The position numbers and the translations under genes are program-made. From NCBI GenBank assembly GCA_025769875.1, contig JAGFNK010000155.1:43911-107910 (forward strand): 64,000 nt of DNA, in the 5' to 3' direction. Below are positions 20,187-30,312 of this stretch, piece after piece (the first letter of the stretch is position 1; each line of letters starts with the position of its first letter). Under the pieces are notes generated by a model. The model saw only the letters and a program-made list of their open reading frames with translations, did not search any database and had not been told where the DNA came from. This DNA is from Russula earlei. Lineage: Eukaryota; Basidiomycota; Agaricomycetes; Russulales; Russulaceae.

Positions 20187-20429
20187 CGAAAGTGTGCTGC
20201 CAGAGAACCGGCACTCTCTTGCAACACCCTGGCTCTCACCACAGAACAAGGCTCAGAAGCCCATCATATGGAACTCAAGTCCGCCTGCCGCAATGAAGAG
20301 CTGATGGACGAGATCCTCTTGAAAGCGTGCCCAGGGAATAACCATCAATGCACACCAAACGCGTGACCCAGTATGCCCAAGGTACGAGCGATCACCGCCC
20401 GACCTTTCAGCGCAACTCCGGCACCCAGC

Positions 20430-20880
20430 TGATCCTGGTCGGATATGTCGACCCCGACTGGACCACCAAAGCCCACTTTGGACTTCGTCTTCACGTTGAC
20501 AGGTGGAGCCATAAACTGGAGCCAAAAGGAACAAGCCCCGGTCGCACCCTTGAGCACCGAGGCAGAGTGCACCATGGGCACATGCACTGCCGACGAAGCC
20601 GTCAGGCTAAGGCAATTACTCACCGGATTGGGCCAAGAGACCCATCCTCTCACAATCCCCCATATCGACAACCAGTCGACCTTCGCCATCACCAGGAAAA
20701 CCGAGCCCCAGGACCACACCAAACACACCGAGGTCCAACACCAGTTCTTGCAGCAGAAACTTGACTTGCAGTGGATCGATCTCGCCTACACTCCACCAGA
20801 AGAGCAATAGCCGATGTATTGAAAAAGGGTCCTAACTGCGAGAAGCACAAAGGTCCCACGATGGGGAAATGTGGGAGGGA
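20430..20880 (+). pseudogene. element F RNase H remnant
   Basis: Two overlapping frames together cover a copia RNase H: GYVDPDW (20430-20460), then in another frame FVFTLTGGAINWS, STEAECTMGT, HIDNQSTFAITR and HTEVQHQFLQQK up to TAG at 20808. The catalytic block STEAEY is kept as STEAEC. RT upstream is deleted (junction about 20190-20430). Confidence 0.8.
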
Positions 20881-20895
20881 GCATGCACCACTCGG

Positions 20896-20907
20896 GCTGA
20901 GGGGGCG
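20896..20907 (+). promoter_or_regulatory. element F polypurine tract
   Basis: GCTGAGGGGGCG immediately precedes the 3' LTR and is identical to the copia E tract (36398-36387, minus). Confidence 0.7.
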
Positions 20908-21157
20908 TGTTGGACGTGCAGCCGCTTAGTGCCGCGCGAACGGACAATCCGGACCGTACATGTAAATAATTAGAATAATTTAGTTATTGCGTTCGTTTCC
21001 TCAGTCTTTTACACACAAGACTGAGGTCAGTACTACACATTCCTTTACACTCCTTTAAAGCTAATGCTGTACATAGTTATCATCCCTATAGGTTAGATAA
21101 CTAACCAATACAGTCTTTTACACACAAGACTGAGCTATCATCCCTATAGCTCCAACA
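20908..21157 (+). repeat. element F 3' LTR (250 bp)
   Basis: TGTTGGACGT...GCTCCAACA, followed by TSD GTAAC. Twin stem-loops intact. Confidence 0.96.
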
Positions 21158-21162
21158 GTAAC

Positions 21163-21507
21163 TGGGTGTTGGAGGGTACCCTTGTGGCCTGGACAAGGCC
21201 TTGGAGTAAGGATGACAACTTGGTCACTCCAGCAGGGGTAGAGATAGTTGTTGTATGATGTCATGGTGGTAACGCATTAAGAGTGGTTCATAACACATGA
21301 TGACCTTGAGACCTCCAATTTCTCACTGTTGATCCAATGGACATGCACCCTTTCATCACTGGTGCTCCTGGTGATGAAGCTATCTTGGAGAATTGGGTAG
21401 ACCAACACAGATGATGGAGTGTAACCCCCTCTCACTGTCATCATATTGCTTGGGGAAAGGGAAGGACCTTGCGAGGCATTATCAGTCAGCCAGGAAGCAC
21501 AGGAGAT
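21163..21507. other. 345 bp without recognisable feature
   Basis: Continuation of 16602-16957 beyond element F. It abuts gypsy B integrase sequence near 21507, where homology to gypsy C stops abruptly; it marks the broken left end of gypsy B. Confidence 0.4.
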
Positions 21508-22142
21508 AGTTAATATACTGTCATATCCTTTCAACTTTGGTGATTTGACCACAAAGTCCATGCTGACAGTTGAGAAGGGAGTAGCCCCTTCTTCTGGTGG
21601 TATGGGATACAGGGGAGGTCGACTCGGATGAGTGTTTGACTTGTTACTTTGGCAAACTGCACATCCTTCCACATATTGATCAACAACATGCCTCATGGTA
21701 GGCCACCAGTAGTATTGCATTATTCCCAATAATGTCTTAGCTTTCCCTGGATGTCCTGCTGTGGGACTGTCAGGATGCTGTTCCAGTAACGTCCTGTGGG
21801 TTCCTTCGTCGCCTGTAACCACCAAGGCTTCATTCTTCCACCATAAGTTATGTCACTTCTCCAGTCGGTGTCTCTGTACCCAATCAAGTAACTTTAATTG
21901 GTGTCTTTCTTCCCCTTGTTGGTTCTTTATCTGTTCTTCCAATGCAGTAGTGTGCATTACTCAAATAAAAAGATGGTCAGGTAGCGCGACCACTTCTTCT
22001 TTATCCCCTTGTCCATTGTCAAGGTCTGGTCTCCTGGACAGGGCATCTGCTTTATTCCTTGCCCCTGCCTGGTGTTTCAGCTCCAAGGCAAAGTCTGCCA
22101 AGAAGGTAATGTATCTTGCCACTCAACCATTTATACGCTGAG
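21508..22142 (-). pseudogene. pol: gypsy B integrase (N-terminal part)
   Basis: Zinc module EQHPDSPTAGHPG (first His of the C copy EQYHD.. changed), YWWP and CAVCQSNK, followed by STVSMDFVVKSP with the first catalytic Asp. Homology to gypsy C ends at about 21508, before the other catalytic residues. The part right of 21830 covers the RNase H-integrase spacer. Confidence 0.85.
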
Positions 22143-22147
22143 GGTGT

Positions 22148-22626
22148 TGTTGAAGATGTGCAGTGTGTGTGATTAGATAGCAGCAGATGATAAGATCGCA
22201 GGCAGATCTATCAGACAATAGTTCAGTTTAGTTGATACAAAACTGATATAAATAATGTGCCTATCAGACAATAGCTACAATGCATTATCAGTACAGAGCA
22301 ATAAGATATTATAGACTAAGTACTCACTTCAGTTTAGTTGATACAAAACTGAAGTGATCTACATGCTTTGTGGCGTTCTTAAGTGCCTCAGACTGCCACT
22401 AAGTGCAGTGCAGCTAACTACCATTATGGATCACTAAGTACGTCTGAGGATCAGTGGTAACTAGCTACCAATTGTCCAAAATCATCTAATCAAAGTCTCT
22501 AATGCATGCTGCAGCGTATGAGCTGAAGCCGGTAATGCCTGGTCTGGGTGATCCGATGTGTCAATGCATCAGAGTTGTGATTGCATCACAATGCACCTGG
22601 GGCTCAGGCCAGTGCTGATCTCAACA
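22148..22626 (-). repeat. solo LTR H (479 bp)
   Basis: TGTTGAAGATG...GATCTCAACA on plus, reverse orientation of copia H, perfect TSD GGTGT (22143-22147 and 22627-22631). Both stem-loops (22223-22246 and 22324-22355) share loop TGTATCAACT, differing from copia H at the same two positions in both. Confidence 0.94.
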
Positions 22627-22631
22627 GGTGT

Positions 22632-23982
22632 TGGTAATGCCACAGGTTTGCATGGTCTGTATAGACCACCACCTTGTGCTTTGTTCCCATGAGCAGGTGC
22701 CTCCAGTGCTTCAAGGCTCACACCATGGCTAAGGACTCTTTGTCCCATATGTCATAGTTCTTTTCTGCTTGTTTCAAGGCTGCAGAGAAGCAACCTGTCA
22801 AGACACGTACTGCTGATCCGTGTGGACTCAGGAGCAGGTGGGCAAGGGTCGGAACAGATGGTACGCGGCGTAGGCGGCGTTGAACAAGAGGACGAGCCAA
22901 ATGACTAAAATGTACCAGATGGGGACTGGTACGTGTAACTGGAGGCAGAGGCGAAGGTTAGAAGCCAGTGCAGCGAGGGGGCTTTAAACAAGGCGGTCGT
23001 AGAAGAGTACCTTGGAAGCGAGAGGAGTCTTTAAACTGAGGGGTCGCGGGGGAGTACCCAGGAAGATGAGAGTATCACAAATGGACAGTCTGACGACTGC
23101 CATGCTTCATTGGGGCTTATATACAGTACACAGGGTCGATTACAAAGTACTAGGACTATTCTAGACTCTTTGGTACCATCCAATAGGACTACAGAGGCAT
23201 AAACTTGCTTGTGTCAACTTTCAGGCTTACTGAGCGCATTACTGATCATTGTGGAGTGATGACATCATTATGATGTCACTGTGGAGCGCTTAGTGAGCCT
23301 ATGAGGTCACTGTGGAGTCGCTCAGTCAGCCATGATGTCATTGGAGCCTTGATGACGTTAGATGATTTATGCAACAGTTCTTAAGAGTTTGTGCCGCTGT
23401 TTCGGGTCCATGGTGGCTGAGTGGCCATGTGGCTGCCACGCGATGATTACCCGATTAGGAAACTGGTGCCTGGTCGTGTTATAGTGCCTTTGCAATAGCA
23501 ATATCTTGTACCGCAGGGGGAATAGCCCATAAAATGGAAGGGAGTTGGCAATGCAAAGTGAGGGAGGTTCTTCTTGAGTAAAATAGGACAATCTTCGGCC
23601 AGGACTTGGCCTTGGTTCGTAACACAACCTATTGGCCTTCTCTTTCCTTGTTTGTCCTTCTGGAATAGCACTGCTCCAATAGCATAGTTGGACATATCTA
23701 CTTCCATTTCAAAGGGTCACTCCTCATCAGGATGGAGCAGGATGGGGTTGGAAGATACTATCTGGATAGGTCATTCCAGAGCATCTTTGCATTGTTGAGT
23801 CCATTCAAATGGTACTCCTTTCTTTGTCAAAGGGATAATGGGTTTAGCAATCTGGCTGAACCCTTGGATAAAAGCCCTATTGTAGCTGAGGACTCCTATA
23901 ACTTTGCACACTTCATGCACATCCTTGATTTCCCTAGGCCAGTCCATGATTCCTCAGACCTTAGAGGCCTCAATCTTCATCT
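22632..23982 (-). pseudogene. pol: gypsy B RNase H and RT C-terminal part (split by LTR I)
   Basis: RNase H blocks (AEKNYDIWDKESLAMV near 22795-22718; VDMSNYAIGAVLFQ near 23707-23660) are separated by solo LTR I. Right of 23720 lies the RT thumb/connection. The RNase H first Asp is kept in VDMS. Several frames are broken. Confidence 0.82.
22796..23624 (-). repeat. solo LTR I (829 bp)
   Basis: TGTCAAGACACG...GGTTCGTAACA on plus; perfect TSD CAACC (22791-22795 and 23625-23629). TATATAAG on the minus strand gives orientation. Confidence 0.95.
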
Positions 23983-24367
23983 TGTTGAACCAGAACCTGA
24001 ACGGATCAAAGAAGGCGAAGACCTTCATACAAGGTTCAAGATCCGCTCACAGATGTTATGTGTTGGACAGAACTTTAGTATATGCGCTTATGGCAATAGG
24101 GTTACGCATACTACACTATCTATCACAAGATGCAGCCTTACGCTGTGTCTAGAACATTTCCACATCATGCGTCACTTAATGCGTGATATAGTGGACACCT
24201 GTAGTCACCTCTTTTGGACTTAGGAACAGCCCTGGGTCATAGAGGTATAAATACCATACATGTAGATGAGTATACACATCGCTCTACACCCCAATATCAC
24301 TTGAGCATTAGCACAACCTCTAAGGTGGGTTGCTTGGCCTGTTAGCTGCACTCTATGCTGCGCAACA
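23983..24367 (+). repeat. solo LTR G (385 bp)
   Basis: TGTTGAACC...GCGCAACA, perfect TSD CATCT (23978-23982 and 24368-24372). Contains TATAAATACC. Interrupts gypsy B RT. Confidence 0.95.
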
Positions 24368-24372
24368 CATCT

Positions 24373-26160
24373 TCCCTTTGTCTATGTCCCAACCCAGCAT
24401 GGTTAATTTCCACACCATGAACTGGCACTTCTTGGGTTTCAGGAAGTATGACTTCTTCTGCATCAGCATGAGTAGCTCACTGATACATTGCTTGTGGATT
24501 TCTAGTTGTTCAGGACTGTCCCCTGTGGCAATTCCAAAGCCATCCTGATAGCCCATCAGTCCAGCCAGTTGTCATGAACCATTTCTCAGAGAGGGCCCTT
24601 GAAGGACCCTTCCTTACTAGAGGAAACCTAGCCTCTATAGTGCTACCTTGTTCACACAGACAAAAGGGATGAGTAGAGGTGTCCACAATATTGTGCACAC
24701 ATTGTCGCATGAGTGATTCTCAGCACAATCAACATACAGCAAGCCCCACTTAGTGGCAACCCTTTTAGCAATAAAGGACAGTATTATAGCCTACCTAAGG
24801 ACCCTTTAAGATGACTCTAGGTGCTCTACAAGAGGCACTAACATGATACTAAAACCCCTACAATGTGTTATTAGACTAACTCTAATAACCTTAGAACAAA
24901 CTATAAAGCAATACTAAGGACCTTAGTAGAAGTATTAGGGTTGACTCTAAGGACCCTAATAGAACCATATAAGGCACCTTATAAGCAACTCTATTCCCTG
25001 AACCAAACTACAAGTCCTCAAATGACCAGCCCTAAACTAACTAACAGCAAATGAATCAGGTGCTTTGCAGATGTACTAAAGGAGTGAACACATGGACAGT
25101 AAAGGCTCTTACTCATCAATAGGTGCCTTCTTACTCAGCAGCTTACTGAGCATGACTGAGCATGCTCAGTAAGCATACTCTGACATCTTACTCATCCATC
25201 AATTATGCTTGATAACAAGGATATGACTTGTTCCCTATTTAGCAGTTCTCTTGTAGTATATAAGTGCTCAATAAAGTAACAGACAGTCTTCAGACTGTCC
25301 ATTTGATTTGTGGCACTCCATTTCTGAAGGTACTCCTTTAGGACTGCCTTATCTAGTGCACCCTGGCCCTCTCTTTCTGTGACCACCACTTACAACCAGT
25401 ACCAGTTCCCATCTGGTACTTGTTACTCATTTGGACTGTGCTCTTTACCAAGTTTGTCCTAGAATTAAGTCGGCTTGTCTCTGAACTCTTAACTCACTCT
25501 TGAACTGGATTGTTCAACAGTGAGTCTTGACACCAGTCACCAAAGTCTCTTCCCATCAGCCTAGTAAAGAAGGCTGGCACATTCTTGAGCCCAAAATACA
25601 TGACATTGGGCAGGTATGTTCCATATGGTGTCTTGAAGGCTGCTTTCCAGTGATCTCCTTCTGCCAGTCATATGTTATTGTATCCCCATTGTATATCAAA
25701 CTTGGAGAACACCTTCCCTTGAAGTCTTTCCACCTCTTGTTCCAGATGTGGTAAAGGTTCATTGTCTCATCTGGTCCACTGATTTAGTTGTTGATAGTCT
25801 ACAATGATTCTTTTCTCCTTGCTATCCTACTTGCTGATGAAGAACACTGGAGATGTGTAGCTGGAGAGACCTGGAGTGATGCATCGCTTTTCTACTTTGT
25901 CAGCTAGGAATTTCTTGAGGTATTCTCATTCATCTCATGTCAGGGGGTACCATTTGCAGTTTAGTTCCTTTGGTGCATCAGGTAACAGCTCTATCTGCAT
26001 ATCTGGTTCCCTTGGTGGTGGGAACCTCTGGGACTTCTCTTTGGAGAAGATGTCTGCAAAGTGGTGGAATCACTTTGGAACATTGGCAAGGGGGTCCTCT
26101 CCTTCCTGTGGTTTAATCGACTGTTGGGCCCATCTCTGAGCAATAGTCATCTTACATAGG
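24373..26160 (-). pseudogene. pol: gypsy B reverse transcriptase (split by LTR D)
   Basis: Matches the RT of gypsy C: left of LTR D the motif YLDDFGIA is YQDGFGIA (near 24555-24530), losing a catalytic Asp; right of it lie FSKFD, the LNQW block and the RT N-terminus up to about 26150. Multiple stops. Confidence 0.85.
24570..25532 (+). repeat. solo LTR D (963 bp)
   Basis: TGTCATGAACC...GAGTCTTGACA with perfect TSD CCAGT (24565-24569 and 25533-25537); the empty site is visible in gypsy C near 52245. TATATAAG at 25257-25264 and AATAAAG follow the conserved 14-bp hairpin. Confidence 0.95.
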
Positions 26161-26690
26161 TAAATGGCTTCCCCCTTCTTCAGTTGTTGACTTTCATCTC
26201 TTGCTCACTTTTGGATATTTGTGAAATAGAGATCCAGGTACTTGTATCAAGCAGTCTCAATTTGTACTGCTCCCTCCATCAGCTGTCCTTTCTCCCAGTT
26301 GATGGTGGGGTCAAATTCATATAGGAAGGGATATCCCAGGATGTCCCAATCCATTCCTAAATCTGTGAGATAAAACTTTTGCAAGCTTTACTTCTCCTTG
26401 TGTTGGATGTGAAGCCAGCAATAATGGGTGAGTTCCCCTTGCTTATTCTGGGTTCCATCAACATTTTGTACTACCATGGGTTCATGTAGTTCTTGTCTTC
26501 CAATCTTCAGCCTTTTCCAAGCTGAGTGATCAAAGAAGTTCTCTGTTGCTCCACTGTCTTGTAGAGCAGATTCCTCAGCCATCATGTGTGCAGTGATGAA
26601 AGTCAATGGGATATTCATAGCATTCAGTCTTCTAATGTACACTTGCAACACACTATTCTTCCTAAGCCAGGCCATTGACTTAGGTGTTCC
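26161..26690 (-). pseudogene. pro: gypsy B protease
   Basis: From ATG 26675 the frame reads IRRLNAMNIP, then LQDSGATENFFD (active-site motif, LL to LQ), homologous to gypsy C 52970-53396. It breaks near 26388 and continues in other frames to the RT. Copia G inserted directly upstream at the gag-pro junction. Confidence 0.85.
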
Positions 26691-26754
26691 TGTTGCACAG
26701 TGTACCTATCCATCAACTTCTTGATCCCACCTGTCAATGCCCACCCTTTTGTTA
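26691..26754 (-). other. 64-bp extra sequence downstream of copia G 3' LTR
   Basis: On the minus strand, TAACA plus 50 bp are identical to the sequence just right of the solo LTR G ending at 42668 (42669-42723), then TGTGCAACA, which equals the last 9 bp of LTR G with one CpG transition. It lies inside the TSD and so was inserted together with copia G. Confidence 0.75.
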
Positions 26755-27139
26755 TGTTGTGCAGCATAGAGCACAGCTAACAGGCCAAGCAACCCACCTT
26801 AGAGGTTGTGCTAATGCTCAAGTGATATTGGGGTGTAGAGCAATATGTATACTCGTCTACATGTATGGTATTTATACCTCTATGACCCAGGGCTGTTCCT
26901 AAGTCCAAAAGAGGTGACTACAGGTGTCCACTATATCGCGCATTCAGTGACGCGTGATGTGGAAATGTTCTAGACGCAGCATAAGGCTGCATCTTGTGAT
27001 AGATAGCATAGTATGCGTAACCCTATTGCCATAAGCGCATATACTAAAGTTCTGTCTAACACGTAACATCTATGAGCAGATCTTGAACCTTGTATGAAGG
27101 TCTTTGCCTTCTTTGATCCGTTCAGGTTCTGGTTCAACA
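26755..27139 (-). repeat. copia G 3' LTR (385 bp) and polypurine tract
   Basis: TGTTGAACC...GCACAACA on minus; AGCAAGGGGGAG (27151-27140) just upstream is the polypurine tract. Its GCACAACA end matches the solo LTR at 42668 rather than the 5' LTR (GCGCAACA). Confidence 0.95.
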
Positions 27140-27188
27140 CTCCCCCTTGCTAAGTGCATCGGTAGATGCCGTGAGCATTTTCCCACAT

Positions 27189-29139
27189 TCAGGGGTAGAA
27201 CATTAGTCCTAGTTGCTCCCTGAATTTGAGGAACTTGACGTGACCAAGGTTCTTGGTGAACATGTCGGCTGGGTTGTTAGCCCCTTCAATAAAGAATAGC
27301 TCCACCTGTTTATTTTGTATGACTTCACGAATGAAGTGATAGCGCAAATCAATGTGTTTGATGCGCTTTTCTTGCACAGGGTTGGAGGCTAAGAATATTG
27401 AGCCTTGGTTATCACCGAACAGTGGGATGGGAGCAAGATAAATGCCGAGTTCTGTTAGTAAGGATTTAATCCAAACTAACTGTCTGCTCGTGTCAGAGAG
27501 CGACATGTACTCAGCTTCAGTGGAGGAGAGCGCAACTGTTTTCTGCGCTTGTGAGTTCCACGAAAATATTGCTCCAGCCAGGTTCACCATATAGCCTGTA
27601 GTGGACTTCCGATTAGTCGGATCAGAAGCCCAGTCAGAGTCGGCATATGCCATCAAGCCGCCATTGGATGGTCCATCATAGACCAAGACATAATTGGCGG
27701 TTCCCAAGAGGTATCGGCAAATATAGAATGCATGATTTAAATGGTCCTCTGAGGGATTGGCAGCATGTTGCAACAACTTAGTGACTGCAAAGGCTATGTC
27801 TGGACGCGTTCCAAGCATTATGTATAGGAGTGATCCTATAACCTGCTGGAAATTTGACCGCAAGGCTGGGTCAGCAGCGGAAGTGTTGGGAGAGGGGTGA
27901 TAGCCCTCTGGTAGCGGAGTAGGAGCAGGGTTTGCGTTAAGCAAGTCGAAACACTGCAGCACTTTCCTTAGATACTCAGTCTGGTCGAGATGTATTTGGC
28001 CAGACTTGCGTATTATGTGCATGCGTAGAAATTCTTGGGCATCGCCCAGATCTCGACATTCCCAGAGCTTCATAAAGTGCTCCTTTGTTTTATTTATTTG
28101 TTTTTTGTCTGCTCCAAAGAAGAGCACATCATCAACATAGACAATGGCTATGATGCTCTTGTCTTTACTAACAAAGAGCCCAGAGTCAGACATAAGGCAA
28201 ATAAGGCTGAGCGAGGCCATGGACTTGTCAAGGGCTTTCCACCAAGCAAGTGCCGCTTGCTTGAGTCCATATATTGCGCATTTAAGGCGAATGACTTTAT
28301 GCTCTTGGCCTTTTATTTTGAAGCCCTCAGGCTGCTCCATATAGAGCTCTTCATCGAGCTCACCATAGAGAAAGGCAGTCTTGACGTCTAGCCCACTAAT
28401 GTGCCAATTTTTGAGCGCTGCGAGCGCAATCATCAGGCGGACTGTCTCAAACCGTACCATGGGTGAGAATATTTCATCATAGTCAATGCCTTCTACTTGG
28501 GAGAAGCCTTTGGCGACTAGTCTGGCTTTTTTATGACCATCAGACTTAAGGTCGAATACCCATCTATTTTTAATTATTTTGCAATCCTTGGGAGGATCGA
28601 CTAGTTCGAAGACTTTGCGTCTGCGGAGGGATTCCAACTCCTCGCGACAAGCATCTTTCCACTCCTTTTGGAGTTCACTTGGCATTCGCAGAATGTCCCT
28701 AAAGGTCCATTCGCGAATCTTCACAGTATCAGGTGCTTCTGAACTTAGTGGAACTGCTTGGGCGAGCAGATAGTTCAGAAATTTGACTCCCCCTTCCCTT
28801 GCTAGATGTAGAATGTCTTCTACCTCATCCTCAGAGGCTTGTGGCGGTTGATCATCAAGGACGACAGGAGGGTAAGGGCCTGGTGCGGCCGATCCTGACG
28901 TACTACCCTCACCGGAGCTACCGGGTTGGTTTTCTGTCATTGTTCTCCATGTGTGTGTGCGCCAAACGTCTTTTTCCACTTCTGTGGGGTGTCTGCATTC
29001 ACCATAGATGTTGCCAGGATGGGTAGGTATTTTCCTCAACCGCTGAGACCTTTGAAGAGGTACAGGCTCCTCAACGGGAGGAGGGGACGGTGTAGGAGGG
29101 ACAGGCGTTTGCTCACGTTCCTCTTCTTCTGGCGCCTGT
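27189..29139 (-). CDS. pol: copia G reverse transcriptase-RNase H
   Basis: Intact frame to the stop at 27189. RVT_2 core: WVFDLKSDGHKKARLVAKGF, YDEIFSPMVRFETVR, LDVKTAFLYGELDEELYMEQ, IYGLKQAALAWW and the catalytic AIVYVDDVLFFG. RNase H C-terminal: MAYADSDWASDPTNRKS, FSWNSQAQKTVALSSTEAEY, LFGDNQGSIF and RIKHIDLRYHFIRE. First 100 codons are an acidic/Ser-rich linker. No stops: the best-preserved RT in the window, though upstream damage and the solo LTR A prevent a normal polyprotein. Confidence 0.93.
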
Positions 29140-29672
29140 TGTTAAGATTCTCTTGATTCTCCGACTGTCATCTATTCCGCTGACTCATCTGTGATTACTC
29201 ATGTGTTTGCTTATTGATCTGCTGACTGATTGCTTACTGATTCCTTACTGATTGCTGACTGATTGCTTACTGATTCATTACTGATCGCTTACTGATACTA
29301 GGAAAGAATGACTCACGCGTGAGTCATTTCTAACATTCTGAATTGCGCTTTTCGTATTTGGATACTACTGGTTCTCAGCTATGTGCACCCCGAGTTTCGT
29401 ACGAATCGGATCAGTAGTTATCGAGATATCGTATAAATAGTCTGTGGTACCAAGAAGTCGAGCCTTACGCTCGACTTACACATTACAAGACAATTATCTT
29501 GTCAAACGATCTAAACAAATTATAGTGCAGACTCTAACTGAAAGAGGCCCCTCTCTTTTCTACATTCAATCTTCCTGAGATAATATCAAAGGGTTCGAAG
29601 TCTAGTGCTTGAACTATATCAAGCAACTCTTTCGCCAGAAGAGTCGGTACTAAGATCTGTCAGATCTTAACA
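29140..29672 (+). repeat. solo LTR A (533 bp)
   Basis: TGTTAAGATTC...GATCTTAACA with perfect TSD CCTGT (29135-29139 and 29673-29677). Contains tandem TTGCTTACTGAT-like repeats (about 29205-29298), the bZIP palindrome (29307-29328), TATAAATA (near 29431) and the self-primer stem-loop. Confidence 0.96.
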
Positions 29673-29677
29673 CCTGT

Positions 29678-30312
29678 ATAGGCTGCTCATCGTCCTCACT
29701 TTTAATTGTAGGGAATGGGTCGTCAACACCAGGAATGGTGTCTTCGACAGGTTGTTGCAGTAGTTCCTCACACGGTTCATTAATCCGCGTGGTACCTTTA
29801 GTGTGCGCTTTGTCGCATTTGGGGTACAGGGTCTCATCGTACAGGGCAGTAGCATTTGTGTAAAGCGTGTTATTTGGGAGCCTCATGAAGAGTGAGGCTT
29901 TGATCCCCTCAGTGTGACCAAGGTAGATCATTAGCTCGCTTTTAGGCAAAAGCTTATTGACTCGACGCTTTTCTGGTATGTGTACATATGCACCGCAACC
30001 AAATACTCTGAGGTGTGAGATATCAGGGACCTCATTCTTTAGGACTTCGTAGGGTGTACGCCATTGAAGCCATCTGGCAGGTGTCCTATTGTAACAGTGT
30101 GTCCCATGATTCACTGCAAATTCCCACCAGGAGGGAGGTAGACAAGCTTCAAGGCGCATTGCCTGAGCTTTGTCCATTACAGTGCACATAAAGCGCTCTG
30201 CATGTCCATTCTGTTCTGGAGTGTATGGGGCGCTTTGCAGGATTTTAATTCCTTCGTCCTTTAGGACGTTATCAAAGGCCTCAGACTTGTACTCTCCGCC
30301 AGCATCGGACAT
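29678..30312 (-). CDS. pol: copia G integrase C-terminal half
   Basis: From MSDAGGEYKS (second catalytic Asp) through TPEQNGHAERFMCTVMDKAQ (catalytic Glu) to the post-integrase blocks HCYNRTPARW, HLRVFGCGAYVHIPEKR and YLGHTEGIKA. Ends in the acidic linker where the solo LTR A inserted. The preceding frame overlaps it with a 1-nt shift near 30300. Confidence 0.88.

Larger units (their letters stand above)
16958..21157 (+). mobile_element. copia-derived non-autonomous element F (4200 bp)
   Basis: Two 250-bp LTRs (4 differences) with perfect TSD GTAAC (16953-16957 and 21158-21162). Primer site and polypurine tract match copia E. Inside are gag, a protease-like domain, a heavily altered integrase-equivalent region and an RNase H remnant; the RT domain is missing. 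The young LTRs on a defective body imply mobilisation in trans. Confidence 0.94.

Noticed and set aside
26691..26902. Open frame spanning the 64-bp tail and LTR G (also mirrored at 42521-42757)
   Set aside because: Both copies run through LTR G sequence in opposite sense; it is LTR, not coding.
29205..29298. Tandem TTGCTTACTGAT repeats as a CRISPR-like or satellite array
   Set aside because: Imperfect head-to-tail units without spacers, confined to LTR A; a promoter-proximal repeat.
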